A stretch of DNA of 64,000 nt, from assembly GCA_947482665.1 (NCBI GenBank), contig CANKJK010000004.1, forward strand, positions 62,001 to 126,000, given 5' to 3'. Positions within the stretch are counted from its first letter, which is position 1. Each line of letters begins with the position of its first letter. The stretch comes from Acidobacteriota bacterium. Lineage in GTDB: Bacteria > Acidobacteriota > Vicinamibacteria > Vicinamibacterales > UBA2999. Positions 16,597-25,053 of the stretch are shown here, one piece after another. The notes beneath the pieces were generated by a model that had not been told where the DNA came from, did no database searches, and saw only the letters and a program-made list of their open reading frames with translations. A program made the translations under genes and the position numbers.

Positions 16597-19116
16597 CTAC
16601 TGACTGACCCGCACTTCGGCGTGGCTGAAGTACGACGCGGCCAGTGCGTCCGAGAGGCCGAGCAGCGGCTCGTCCATCTGGTCGAGGAGGTGGAGGAGCG
16701 GCCCGTAGTCCTGGTCCTCGCCGGTGAGGCCGAGCTCAGCAAAATCGGCACGGTCAAGCAGCTGCGCGGCGGCTGCAAGGCGCGCGGCCTGGTGGTTGAC
16801 CTGCGCCGAGGCATCGTCGTGCGGCAACTGGGCGAGGTGATCCGTCAACGCATTGAGCTGGAAGGCCAGCGCGCGCGTATTGGTGGTGTCGCCGAGCAGG
16901 AGATCGAGCACCGGTGGCAGCTGAGGCTCCGCGAAGTAGCGGCGGCGGTAGGTCATGCTGCTGTCGGCGATCTCAAGAAGCGACGCGAGCACGGTCGTCA
17001 CGGGGTTGGCCACGGCGAGGGCCGAACGCACCAGGCGCGCGGTTTCGAGCGCTCGCTCCAGGCGGCGACCCATGTCGAGGAAGCGCCACCCGTACCCGCG
17101 CGTCATGTTCTCCATTTCCATGCCCGCGAAGGCGGCCAGGTCCGTGACGAGCTGGTTCAAGTGCTGGAGTACGTCGTCGACCTGGAGGCGCCCACGGCGG
17201 AGGGTGAAGTCCGCCTGGAGCTGGCTCAGGATGCGCCAGGTGTCGAGCGAGAGCCGGTCCCGCACGGACATCGCGATACGGCGGATATCGGCCAGCGGTG
17301 CCCGGAGCGTGCTCTCTGGTCCGTCCGGGCTGAAGAGTTCGGTGAGCGTGTGCTCAAGCGATGGCAGGCTGACGTCATCGTCGGCGGCTGAGGCCGGCCA
17401 CGCGCCCAGGGCCACGAGCAGGCGTTCGAGCGCCGCGACCTCGGGCGTGCGCGCCGCGGTGTCCTCGCGCGTAGCCGCGGTGACGAAGCTTCGCAGCAGC
17501 CGCACCGTCTGCTCCGCGCGCTCGACCTGGCGGCCGAGCCAGAACAAGTTATCAGCCACGCGGCTCGGCAGGTCCGTCCCGTGCTGCTCGCGCCGCACCC
17601 GGACCTGCGCGGGAGGGAGCAGCGACGCAGCCTGAGGCGGCTCGTCCCCGATGATCCAGGTGTCCTTGCTGCCGCCGCCGCGTTGCATCGAGACGATCGG
17701 TTCGCCGTCGTCGGCGCCCGTGCGGGTGAGCCCGCCCGGCATCACGACCCACGAGTCGCCCGCCACGGCGACGTAGGCGCGCAGCACGGCCTGGCGGGGA
17801 TGGAAGGCCTGCCCGGACCACGACGGCGCGACCGACAGGGCGACCTCTCGCTGCCCGACGAACTCCTCGGGCCGGGCGCGCAGCGCCGATCGCAGGGCGC
17901 GCAGCTGCTCGCGCGTCAACAGGCGGCCGAAGATCGGAGGGGCGGCTGCGTGCGGCAGCGCGCGCTTGATCACGAGATCCTGCGCGTGCTCCAGGACGTA
18001 GGTGAGGTCGTCCGGGTGGCCACACCACCACGACCGCGCCGGTTGCAGGAGCAGCTCCTCCCCAAGGAGGCGCCGGCAGAGGTCCGGCAAGAAGGCGGCG
18101 ATGCCGGGTGTTTCGGTGAGGCCGCTGCCGAGCGCGTTGGCGACCGTGACGTGGCCGGCGCGCACCGCCTCGACCAGACCGGCCACACCCAGCGTCGACT
18201 CGGCACGCAGTTCAAGCGGGTCGCAATAGCTGTCGTCCAGGCGGCGGAGAATCACGTCGACCGGCTGCAGCCGGTCGAGCGTCTTGATGAAGACGCGCCC
18301 GTCGCGGCACGTCAGGTCGCCGCCCTCAACGAGCGTGAACCCGAGGTAGCGCGCGAGATAGGCGTGTTCGAAGTAGGTCTCGTTGAGCGGACCCGGCGTC
18401 AGCACCACGACCCTGGGATCGCGGCTGAGCGGCGGCGCGAGCATCGCGAGACCGTCGCGGTGCGCGCGGAAGAAGGCCGAGAGCTGCGGCACCTGGCACT
18501 CGCGAAAGGCCTCCGGCAGGCTGCGCGAGAGCACAATCCGGTTTTCGAGGGCGTAGCCCGCTCCCGAGGGCGCCTGCGTACGGTCGCTCAGCACGCGCCA
18601 CTGGCCGTCCGGTGAGCGGGCCAGATCCACGGCCAGCAGATGCAGCCGCACGCCCCCGGGTACGTCGATGCCGTGGCAGGGCCGGAGGAACGCCGGGTTG
18701 GCGTGGATGAGCGACGGCGGGAGCACGCCCTCGCCGACCAGGCGCATGGGGCCGTAGAGATCCCCCAGGATCGTGTTGAGCAGACGCGCGCGCTGCACGA
18801 GGCCCGCTTCGATGCGGATCCACTCGGCGGCCGCGATGGGCAGCGGCACCATGTCGAGTGTCCACGGACGGTCGGAGCCGGCCGGGTCCCCGTAGACGTT
18901 GTAGGTGACGCCGTTGTCGCGGATGGCTCGCCGCGCGTTCTCCCGGCGGGAGGCAAGTTCGTGCCGGCCGAGCCTGTCGAGCGAGCTGAAGAGCGGCTCG
19001 CAAAAGGGACGCAGGCCGCGGCCGGCGCCGAACGCTTCGTCGAAGACGCCGTCCCGGACGCGGTACTCCTCGAGCAGGCTCGTGACGGTCGAGCCGCCTG
19101 AGGCTGTCGGGTTCAC
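16597..19116 (-). CDS. Circularly permuted ATP-grasp fused to alpha-E domain
   Basis: 839 aa. Residues about 1-490 are a circularly permuted ATP-grasp (RVVVLTPGPLNETYFEHAYL; VDVILRRLDDSYCDPLELR; VMPGGLTR; SMQRGGGSKDTWII). Residues about 515-839 are an all-helical alpha-E domain (SRVADNLFWLGRQVERAEQTVRLLRS; YGWRFLDMGRRLERALETARLV; HLAQLP). ATP-grasp enzymes make amide bonds through acyl-phosphates. Compared with the separate paralogue at 23456-24907, the glycine-rich segment after the DLV(I/V)K strand is replaced by a proline/alanine loop (RALPHAAAPPIFGR), so nucleotide handling may differ. It starts 4 nt inside the end of the large transglutaminase gene. Confidence 0.9.
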   Translation of the reverse strand: MNPTASGGSTVTSLLEEYRVRDGVFDEAFGAGRGLRPFCEPLFSSLDRLGRHELASRRENARRAIRDNGVTYNVYGDPAGSDRPWTLDMVPLPIAAAEWIRIEAGLVQRARLLNTILGDLYGPMRLVGEGVLPPSLIHANPAFLRPCHGIDVPGGVRLHLLAVDLARSPDGQWRVLSDRTQAPSGAGYALENRIVLSRSLPEAFRECQVPQLSAFFRAHRDGLAMLAPPLSRDPRVVVLTPGPLNETYFEHAYLARYLGFTLVEGGDLTCRDGRVFIKTLDRLQPVDVILRRLDDSYCDPLELRAESTLGVAGLVEAVRAGHVTVANALGSGLTETPGIAAFLPDLCRRLLGEELLLQPARSWWCGHPDDLTYVLEHAQDLVIKRALPHAAAPPIFGRLLTREQLRALRSALRARPEEFVGQREVALSVAPSWSGQAFHPRQAVLRAYVAVAGDSWVVMPGGLTRTGADDGEPIVSMQRGGGSKDTWIIGDEPPQAASLLPPAQVRVRREQHGTDLPSRVADNLFWLGRQVERAEQTVRLLRSFVTAATREDTAARTPEVAALERLLVALGAWPASAADDDVSLPSLEHTLTELFSPDGPESTLRAPLADIRRIAMSVRDRLSLDTWRILSQLQADFTLRRGRLQVDDVLQHLNQLVTDLAAFAGMEMENMTRGYGWRFLDMGRRLERALETARLVRSALAVANPVTTVLASLLEIADSSMTYRRRYFAEPQLPPVLDLLLGDTTNTRALAFQLNALTDHLAQLPHDDASAQVNHQAARLAAAAQLLDRADFAELGLTGEDQDYGPLLHLLDQMDEPLLGLSDALAASYFSHAEVRVSQ

Positions 19117-22100
19117 CGGGGTTCGGCGAGCGGGCGCGTCGCCAGGCCGGTGGCGGGTCTACGGCGAAGGTCGAGGGTCATGGGAAATTCCGGATCGTTC
19201 TCAGCGGGTGGCGTACCCAACAGCCCCGGGTGGTGGCCCAGCGCGCTGAACCGCGCCAGCCGCCGGCCTTCCGCCTCATAGCTGTTGACGGGGAACTGCG
19301 CGAAGTTGCGGCCCCCGGGATGAGCCACATGATAGACGCACCCGCCGAGCGCCCGAGCACTCCAGGTATCGATGAGGTCGAATACGAGCGGGGCGTGCGC
19401 CGGAATTGTCGGATGGAGACTTGCGGCCGGTTGCCAGGCCCGGTAGCGGACACCCGCCACGAATTCGCCGACGGCGCCCGTCGGGTGGAGCGGCACCGCG
19501 CGGCCGTTGCAGGCGAGCACGAAGCGCGACCCGGTCCAGCCCCGCACCTTTACCTGGAGCCGCTCCACGGACGAATCCACATAGCGCACGGTGCCGCCGG
19601 CGGTGGGTTCCTCTCCGAGGACATGCCACGGCTCGAGGGCCTGCCGGACTTCCAGGTGGAGCCCTGCGTGCGCGATGGCCCCGCAGGCCGGAAAGCGAAA
19701 TTCCAGATGCGGTGCGAACCACTCCGGCTCGAAGGCGAAGCCAGCCCGGTTGAGATCCCGGAGCACGTCGTCCAGGTCGGCCGCCACGAAGTGCGGCAGC
19801 ATGAAGCGATCGTGGAGGCCCGTGCCCCAGCGTGCGAGCGGCTGCACGTAGGGGCGCTCCCAGAATGCCGCGATGAGCGCACGCAGCAGCAGTTGCTGTG
19901 CGAGGCTCATCCGGCTGTGGGGCGGCATCTCAAACGCCCGCAACTCGACGAGTCCCCGCCGCCCCGACGCGGATTCCGGCGGATAGAGCTTGTCGATGCA
20001 GAATTCGGCGCGATGTGTGTTGCCCGTGACATCGACCAGCAGGTTCCGGAAGAGCCGGTCGGTGAGCCACGGCGGCACCTCGCCCCGCGGAATCTGCGCG
20101 AAGGCGATCTCGATCTCGCGCACCGCGTCGTCACGCGCCTCATCCACGCGGGGATGCTGACTGGTCGGACCGATGAACAGCCCCGAGAAGAGGTAGGAGA
20201 GCGACGGGTGGTTGTGCCAGTAGCCGACCAGGCTCCGCAGCAGGTCGGGCCGGCGGAGGAACGGGCTGTCGGCTGGTGAGGGTCCACCGACGACGATGTG
20301 GTTGCCGCCACCGGTACCTGTGTGGCGGCCATCGAGCATGAACTTCTCGGTGCCGAGTCTGGTGAGACGGGCCTCCTCGTAGAGGGTCGTCGTGCGCGCC
20401 ACCAGTTCGTCCCACGAGGTCGACGGATGGAGGTTCACTTCGATGACGCCGGGATCCGGCGTGACCGAGAAGTGCTCCAGGCGGTCGTCGTGGTGGGGAG
20501 GCTCACCTTCGAGGACCACCGGGAGCGCGAGCGCGGCGGCCGTCCGCTCGACTGCGGCGACCAGATCCAGGTAGTCCTCGGTGCGCGTCACCGGAGGCAT
20601 GAAGATGTGCAGCCGGCCATGGCGCGGCTCCACGCACACCGCCGTACGAACGATGCCCAGGGCGGAATCCCCACGCCGGGGCGCTTCCTGCCTCGCCAGC
20701 CCTCGGCCGTCGGCCTCACGCGTGCGCGCCCGGGGACCGGCCGCGCCCTCACCGGTCGAGGCGCGCTGCCGTGAGGCCAGCGGGGGCTGCGGCGCGAAGG
20801 GATCAGGGGCGTCGAGCAGCGGACGGTCTCCCGGTGCGGACCAGGGGAGCGAATCGAGTGGCAGCCGGTAGCCGATCGGCGAGTCGCCCGGACTCAGAAA
20901 CAGGTGCTCACGCCGCAGGAACCAGCGGCCCGTGGTCCAGCCGTTGCCCTCGTCCGGGTCGAGGCGTCTCAGGGGGAGTACGTAGCCCGCGATGTGGTCG
21001 AGACCGTGCGCGAACACGCGTGCAAGCCGGGTCCGCTCCTCTTCGTCGTCGAGCTTCGAGGCGAGCGGGTCGACGTTGGTCGGCAGGCGCCGCTCGCGCC
21101 AGAGGTAGTACCAGGCGTCCTCGTGGGCGGGCAGTGACGCGTCCTCCACGCCCAGCTCGCGGGCAAGGCGTGCGACGAACCGTCGCGCCGTCGTGCTGTC
21201 GTGGCCGTAGTCGCGCGATTCGTCGGCGATGAGCGCGTCGTCCGTCCAGATGGCCTCGCCGTCGGGCCGCCACCAGCAGCCAAGCGCCCAGCGGGGGAGC
21301 GACTCACCCGGATACCACTTGCCCTGCCCGTAGTGCAGCAGCCCTCCCGGGGCGAACCGCGCCCGCAATCGGCGAATGAGCGTGCCGGCCAGTTCGCGTT
21401 TGTGGACGCCGAGCGCGCCGGTCGTCCACTCCGCGCCGTCCATGTCGTCGATCGAGACAAAGGTCGGCTCGCCGCCCATCGTCAGGCGTACGTCGCCAGT
21501 GCGCAACCGCGCGTCCACCTGGTGTCCGAGCGCTTCGATCTTCGCCCACGCCTCGTCGCTGTACGGCCGTGTGACGCGGGGCGATTCGGCGATGCGCCGC
21601 ACGGACATCGTGTGTTCGAGCGTGGCCTCGCACGGGTCCACCGCGCCGCTGATGGCGGCGGCCGTGGCCGGCTCCGGCGTGGCCGCGAGTGGCAGGTGCC
21701 CCTCGCCGGCGAGCAGACCAGACGTGGCATCCAGCCCGACCCAGCCCGCACCCGGGAGATACGCCTCGGCCCAGGCGTGCAGATCGCAGAAGTCTTCTGC
21801 GGCGCCCTGGGGGCCGTCCAGCGCGCGCACGTCCGGGGCGAGCTGAATGAGATAGCCAGAGACGAAGCGCGCCGCGATCCCGAGGTGCCGCAGCCACTGG
21901 ACGAGCAGCCACGCGCTGTCGCGACACGAACCGCTCCCCAGCCGCAGCGTCTCCTCCGGCGTCTGCACGCCGGGCTCCATGCGGATGATGTAGCGGATGT
22001 CGGTGGCCAGCCTCTGGTTGAGCGCGACCAGGAAGTCCACCGTGGCGCGGGGCGTACGTTCCACGGACGCGATGAGCGCGGCGAGCGCCGGACCGGGCGT

Positions 22101-22463
22101 GGCCGTTTCGAGATAGGGCGCCAGGTCCTTACGCGTGACCGGGTCGTAGGCGAACGGCCATTGTTCGGCGCCGGGTTCGAGGAAGAAGTCGAACGGATTG
22201 ATGATGGAGAGCGAGGCGACCAGGTCGACGTCAACCGTGAGTGCGCGCGCCTTCTCCGGAAAGACCACCCGGGCCAGATAGTTGCCGTGCGGATCCTGCT
22301 GCCAGTTCAGGAAGTGCGGCTGAGGCTCGACCGTGAGTGCATAGCTCAGCACGTTGGTGCGGCAGTGCGGTGCCGGCCGCAGCCGGATCGTGTGGGGCGA
22401 GAGCGCGACGTCCCGGTCGAAGACGTAGTGCGTGCGATGGGAGAGCGCGACGTGGATCGCCAT
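19113..22463 (-). CDS. Large transglutaminase-like protein with DUF2126 region
   Basis: 1116 aa. An N-terminal transglutaminase-type module (1-260) has Cys180 (LGSGSCRDSAW), His229 (DLHAWAEAYLPGAGW) and Asp245. From about residue 320 to the end comes the DUF2126 region (MGGEPTFVSIDDMDGAEW; GKWYPGESLPRWALG; LDGRHTGTGGGNHIV; VEVNLHPS-like strands). Part of it, including the glycine-rich TGTGGGNHIV motif, resembles amide-ligase folds. It is known as a companion of circularly permuted ATP-grasp genes in many bacteria. No signal peptide. It starts 6 nt after the alpha-E gene stop and overlaps the following ATP-grasp/alpha-E gene, so it is translationally coupled. Confidence 0.92.
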   Translation of the reverse strand: MAIHVALSHRTHYVFDRDVALSPHTIRLRPAPHCRTNVLSYALTVEPQPHFLNWQQDPHGNYLARVVFPEKARALTVDVDLVASLSIINPFDFFLEPGAEQWPFAYDPVTRKDLAPYLETATPGPALAALIASVERTPRATVDFLVALNQRLATDIRYIIRMEPGVQTPEETLRLGSGSCRDSAWLLVQWLRHLGIAARFVSGYLIQLAPDVRALDGPQGAAEDFCDLHAWAEAYLPGAGWVGLDATSGLLAGEGHLPLAATPEPATAAAISGAVDPCEATLEHTMSVRRIAESPRVTRPYSDEAWAKIEALGHQVDARLRTGDVRLTMGGEPTFVSIDDMDGAEWTTGALGVHKRELAGTLIRRLRARFAPGGLLHYGQGKWYPGESLPRWALGCWWRPDGEAIWTDDALIADESRDYGHDSTTARRFVARLARELGVEDASLPAHEDAWYYLWRERRLPTNVDPLASKLDDEEERTRLARVFAHGLDHIAGYVLPLRRLDPDEGNGWTTGRWFLRREHLFLSPGDSPIGYRLPLDSLPWSAPGDRPLLDAPDPFAPQPPLASRQRASTGEGAAGPRARTREADGRGLARQEAPRRGDSALGIVRTAVCVEPRHGRLHIFMPPVTRTEDYLDLVAAVERTAAALALPVVLEGEPPHHDDRLEHFSVTPDPGVIEVNLHPSTSWDELVARTTTLYEEARLTRLGTEKFMLDGRHTGTGGGNHIVVGGPSPADSPFLRRPDLLRSLVGYWHNHPSLSYLFSGLFIGPTSQHPRVDEARDDAVREIEIAFAQIPRGEVPPWLTDRLFRNLLVDVTGNTHRAEFCIDKLYPPESASGRRGLVELRAFEMPPHSRMSLAQQLLLRALIAAFWERPYVQPLARWGTGLHDRFMLPHFVAADLDDVLRDLNRAGFAFEPEWFAPHLEFRFPACGAIAHAGLHLEVRQALEPWHVLGEEPTAGGTVRYVDSSVERLQVKVRGWTGSRFVLACNGRAVPLHPTGAVGEFVAGVRYRAWQPAASLHPTIPAHAPLVFDLIDTWSARALGGCVYHVAHPGGRNFAQFPVNSYEAEGRRLARFSALGHHPGLLGTPPAENDPEFPMTLDLRRRPATGLATRPLAEPR

Positions 22464-22469
22464 GGCCGA

Positions 22470-23462
22470 TCAGGCGTTGAAGCCGCCGGCGAACCCCGTG
22501 GCCGGAGTGGCCTGGGGCGCGGGCGCGCCGAAGAACGTGTGCTGGATGTGAAAGCCGACGGTATTCATGCCCTTCTGTAACTGATCGAGGTACTCATGCA
22601 GGCCCGCTGCGATGATCGCATCGACCTGGGCATAGGCCAACTCCGAACATAGCGCACCGAGGAGCTGCTCCGCCGGATTCCGGAACATCCCCATCGGCGT
22701 GCCGGAGATGGCGTGCTCGGATTCCCGCGCCGAGTTCAGGCAGTTGTGCACCGCGCGGGGGAACTCCTTGTCGAGCAGGAGGAACTCGACGATGCGGTTG
22801 GGCGCGATGCGGCCATGCCGCTTGCGGTACATCTCGAACGCGCTCGCGGAGCGGAGCACCGCGGCCCACTGCACGTCATCCACGGCCGTGCCGATGTCAT
22901 GCACGTCTGGCAGCAGCAGGAAGTACTTCACGTCGAGGATGCGCGACGTCTTGTCGGCGCGCTCCAGCTTGCGCGCGAGGCGGCAGAAGTGCCACCCCTC
23001 GTTGTGGGTCATCGTCGCGTCGGTGACGCCGGCGAAGAGCTGGCTCGCCATCTTGACCTGGGCGAAGAGTTCCTGCGGGTCGCGCGAGTAGCGCGTCTTG
23101 CCGACCGCGTCGGCGACGAAGAGATACGACTCGTTGACCTGCTGCCACATCTCCGACGAGATGATCTCGCGCACCGAGCGCGCGTTCTCGCGGGCGGCCC
23201 GGAGGCACGAGAGGATCGAGTTCGCGTTCTCGGTGTCGAAGGTCAGGAACTGGATGACGTTGCGCTGCGTGGGCTCGCCGTAGCGCTTCAGGAACACCTC
23301 GGTATCGCCGGTGATGTCGACGAGCGGCCGCCACTGATGGACCGACGTACCCGGCAGGTCGAGCGTGAGGTTGAGGTTGACGTCCACGAAACGCGCGACA
23401 TTCTCCGCGCGCTCGATGTTCCGGCTCATCCAGTAGATGGAGTCCGCGACGCGGCTCAGCAT
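22470..23462 (-). CDS. Stand-alone alpha-E domain protein
   Basis: 330 aa, nearly all helical. It begins with the hallmark MLSRVADSIYWMSRNIERAENVARFVDVN, closely resembling the start of the alpha-E half of the fused protein (SRVADNLFWLGRQVERAEQT). A second conserved helix pair follows (HNEGWHFCRLARKLERADKTSRILDVKYF). Its biochemical role is unknown; it always travels with circularly permuted ATP-grasp enzymes and is thought to be a partner subunit. It overlaps the end of the ATP-grasp gene by 7 nt, so the two are made together, the split equivalent of the fusion downstream. Confidence 0.9.
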   Translation of the reverse strand: MLSRVADSIYWMSRNIERAENVARFVDVNLNLTLDLPGTSVHQWRPLVDITGDTEVFLKRYGEPTQRNVIQFLTFDTENANSILSCLRAARENARSVREIISSEMWQQVNESYLFVADAVGKTRYSRDPQELFAQVKMASQLFAGVTDATMTHNEGWHFCRLARKLERADKTSRILDVKYFLLLPDVHDIGTAVDDVQWAAVLRSASAFEMYRKRHGRIAPNRIVEFLLLDKEFPRAVHNCLNSARESEHAISGTPMGMFRNPAEQLLGALCSELAYAQVDAIIAAGLHEYLDQLQKGMNTVGFHIQHTFFGAPAPQATPATGFAGGFNA

Positions 23463-24907
23463 GCGTCACCGCCTTCGTCATCGAGTACCCACGTGTCCTT
23501 GCTGCCGCCGCCCTGGGAGGAGTTCACGACCAGCGAGCCCTTGCGCAGCGCGACGCGCGTCAGGCCGCCCGGCAGCACGAAGATCTCGCGCCCGTAGAGG
23601 ATGTACGGGCGGAGGTCGACGTGCCGGCCCTCGAAGTGGTCGTCGATGATGGCGGGCACGCGCGAGAGAGACAGCGTGGGCTGTGCGATGTAGTTACGCG
23701 GGTTGGCGATGATGCGCTGGGCGAAATCCGCGCGCTCGCTCTCGCTGGCGTGTGGGCCGATGAGCATGCCGTAGCCGCCCGACTCGTTGGCCGCCTTCAC
23801 GACGAGGTCCTTGAGGTGTGCGAGGACGTAACGGCGGTCATCCTCCTCGGCGCAGATGTAGGTCGGCACGTTCGGCAGGAGGATCTCCTCGCCGAGGTAG
23901 TACTTCACGATGCGCGGCACGTAGGCGTAGATCACCTTGTCGTCCGCCACGCCCGTGCCCGGCGCGTTGACCAGTGCCACGCGCCCCGCCTTGTAGACGC
24001 TCATCAGGCCGCGGACGCCCAGCATCGAGTCCGACCGGAACACGTCCGGGTCGAGGAAGTCGTCGTCCACGCGCCGGTAGATCACGTCCACCCGTTCGAG
24101 GCCCTTCGTGGTCCGCATCCAGACGAAGCCGTCCGTGACGACCAGGTCGCGGCCCTCCACCAGCTCAACGCCCATCTGCTGCGCGAGGAACGAGTGCTCG
24201 AAATAGGCCGAGTTGTAGACGCCGGGCGTGAGGACGACCACGCGCGGGGTGCCCGCGGTCTCCGGCGCCACGTACTCGAGCATGTCGCGCAGGCGCCCCG
24301 GGTAGTCGTTCACGGGGTGAATCCGGACCGACTGAAACACCTGCGGAAAGGTGCGCTTCATCAGGTTCCGGTTCTCGAGCACGTAGGACACACCCGACGG
24401 GCAACGGAGGTTGTCCTCGAGCACGTAGATCTGGCCGTCGCCGTCGCGCACCAGGTCCGTGCCGGTGACGTGGCACCAGATGCCCCGCGGCGGGCGTAGG
24501 CCCGTGCAGGCCGCGCGCAGCGTCTTCGCCGATTCGAGGACCTCGCGGGGGATCACGCCGTCCTTCAGGATGCGCTGGTCCGTGTAGATGTCGTCGATGA
24601 AGAGGTTCAGGGCGTGGATGCGCTGCCGCAGGCCGCGCTCGATCGTGCGCCACTCGGCCGCGTCGATGATGCGGGGCACCAGGTCGAAGGGGAAGATCCG
24701 CTCGGTGCCGGCCTCGGCGCCGTACACGTTGAAGGTGATGCCCATCGCGAGCAGCGCCTGTTCGGCGGACCGCTGGCGGCGGAGGAGTTCTCCCTCGGGG
24801 AGCGCGTTGACCAGATCGACCAGTGTGCGAGCGCCGGGGCGCGCCACGCCCTTCTGCTCGAACATCTCATCGAAGAAGGCGCCGGGATCGTAGTCGGCAA
24901 ACGTCAT
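23456..24907 (-). CDS. Circularly permuted ATP-grasp amide ligase-like protein
   Basis: 483 aa. Motifs in order: ITFNVYG near 55; LEDNLRCPSGVSYVLENR near 160; RVVVLTPGVYNSAYFEHSFLA near 220; VDVIYRRVDDDFLDP near 265; then the nucleotide-binding strand and glycine-rich loop LVVKAANESGGYGMLIGP near 370; HVDLRPYILYG; FVLPGGLTRVALRKGSLVVNSSQGGGSKDTW at the end. All ATP-grasp elements look intact, so it should form an amide or peptide bond using ATP. First gene of the operon running to 15726. The ATG at 24905-24907 was preferred over one 8 codons upstream because it begins the conserved MTFADYDPG region. Confidence 0.92.
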   Translation of the reverse strand: MTFADYDPGAFFDEMFEQKGVARPGARTLVDLVNALPEGELLRRQRSAEQALLAMGITFNVYGAEAGTERIFPFDLVPRIIDAAEWRTIERGLRQRIHALNLFIDDIYTDQRILKDGVIPREVLESAKTLRAACTGLRPPRGIWCHVTGTDLVRDGDGQIYVLEDNLRCPSGVSYVLENRNLMKRTFPQVFQSVRIHPVNDYPGRLRDMLEYVAPETAGTPRVVVLTPGVYNSAYFEHSFLAQQMGVELVEGRDLVVTDGFVWMRTTKGLERVDVIYRRVDDDFLDPDVFRSDSMLGVRGLMSVYKAGRVALVNAPGTGVADDKVIYAYVPRIVKYYLGEEILLPNVPTYICAEEDDRRYVLAHLKDLVVKAANESGGYGMLIGPHASESERADFAQRIIANPRNYIAQPTLSLSRVPAIIDDHFEGRHVDLRPYILYGREIFVLPGGLTRVALRKGSLVVNSSQGGGSKDTWVLDDEGGDAC

Positions 24908-24947
24908 GGTGAGCCCTGTTCTCGGGCCCATTGTGGATCGGTCAGGG

Positions 24948-25010
24948 CCAATTGAGTGCGGACAGCTCTGTCCAATTGGTGCCTGTGATCGACAAAAACG
25001 TCGATACAGG
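24948..25010. promoter_or_regulatory. Paired inverted repeats in the divergent ATP-grasp / CoA-transferase promoter region
   Basis: This 146-nt gap between divergent genes holds two strong dyads. CCAATTG (24948-24954) pairs with CAATTGG (24973-24979) around an inner palindrome GGACAGCTCTGTCC (24960-24973). CCTGT-ATCGAC (24982-24993) pairs with GTCGAT-ACAGG (25000-25010) over a six-base AAAAAC loop, with one bulged G. GGACAG and GGTGCC each recur at 25011-25022. They may be operator sites or an RNA hairpin in the CoA-transferase leader. GGGGACAGGGTGCC also resembles REP-type repeats. Confidence 0.5.
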
Positions 25011-25053
25011 GGACAGGGTGCCAGGAAAAACAGGGTTTCGGAGACTATGGGTC

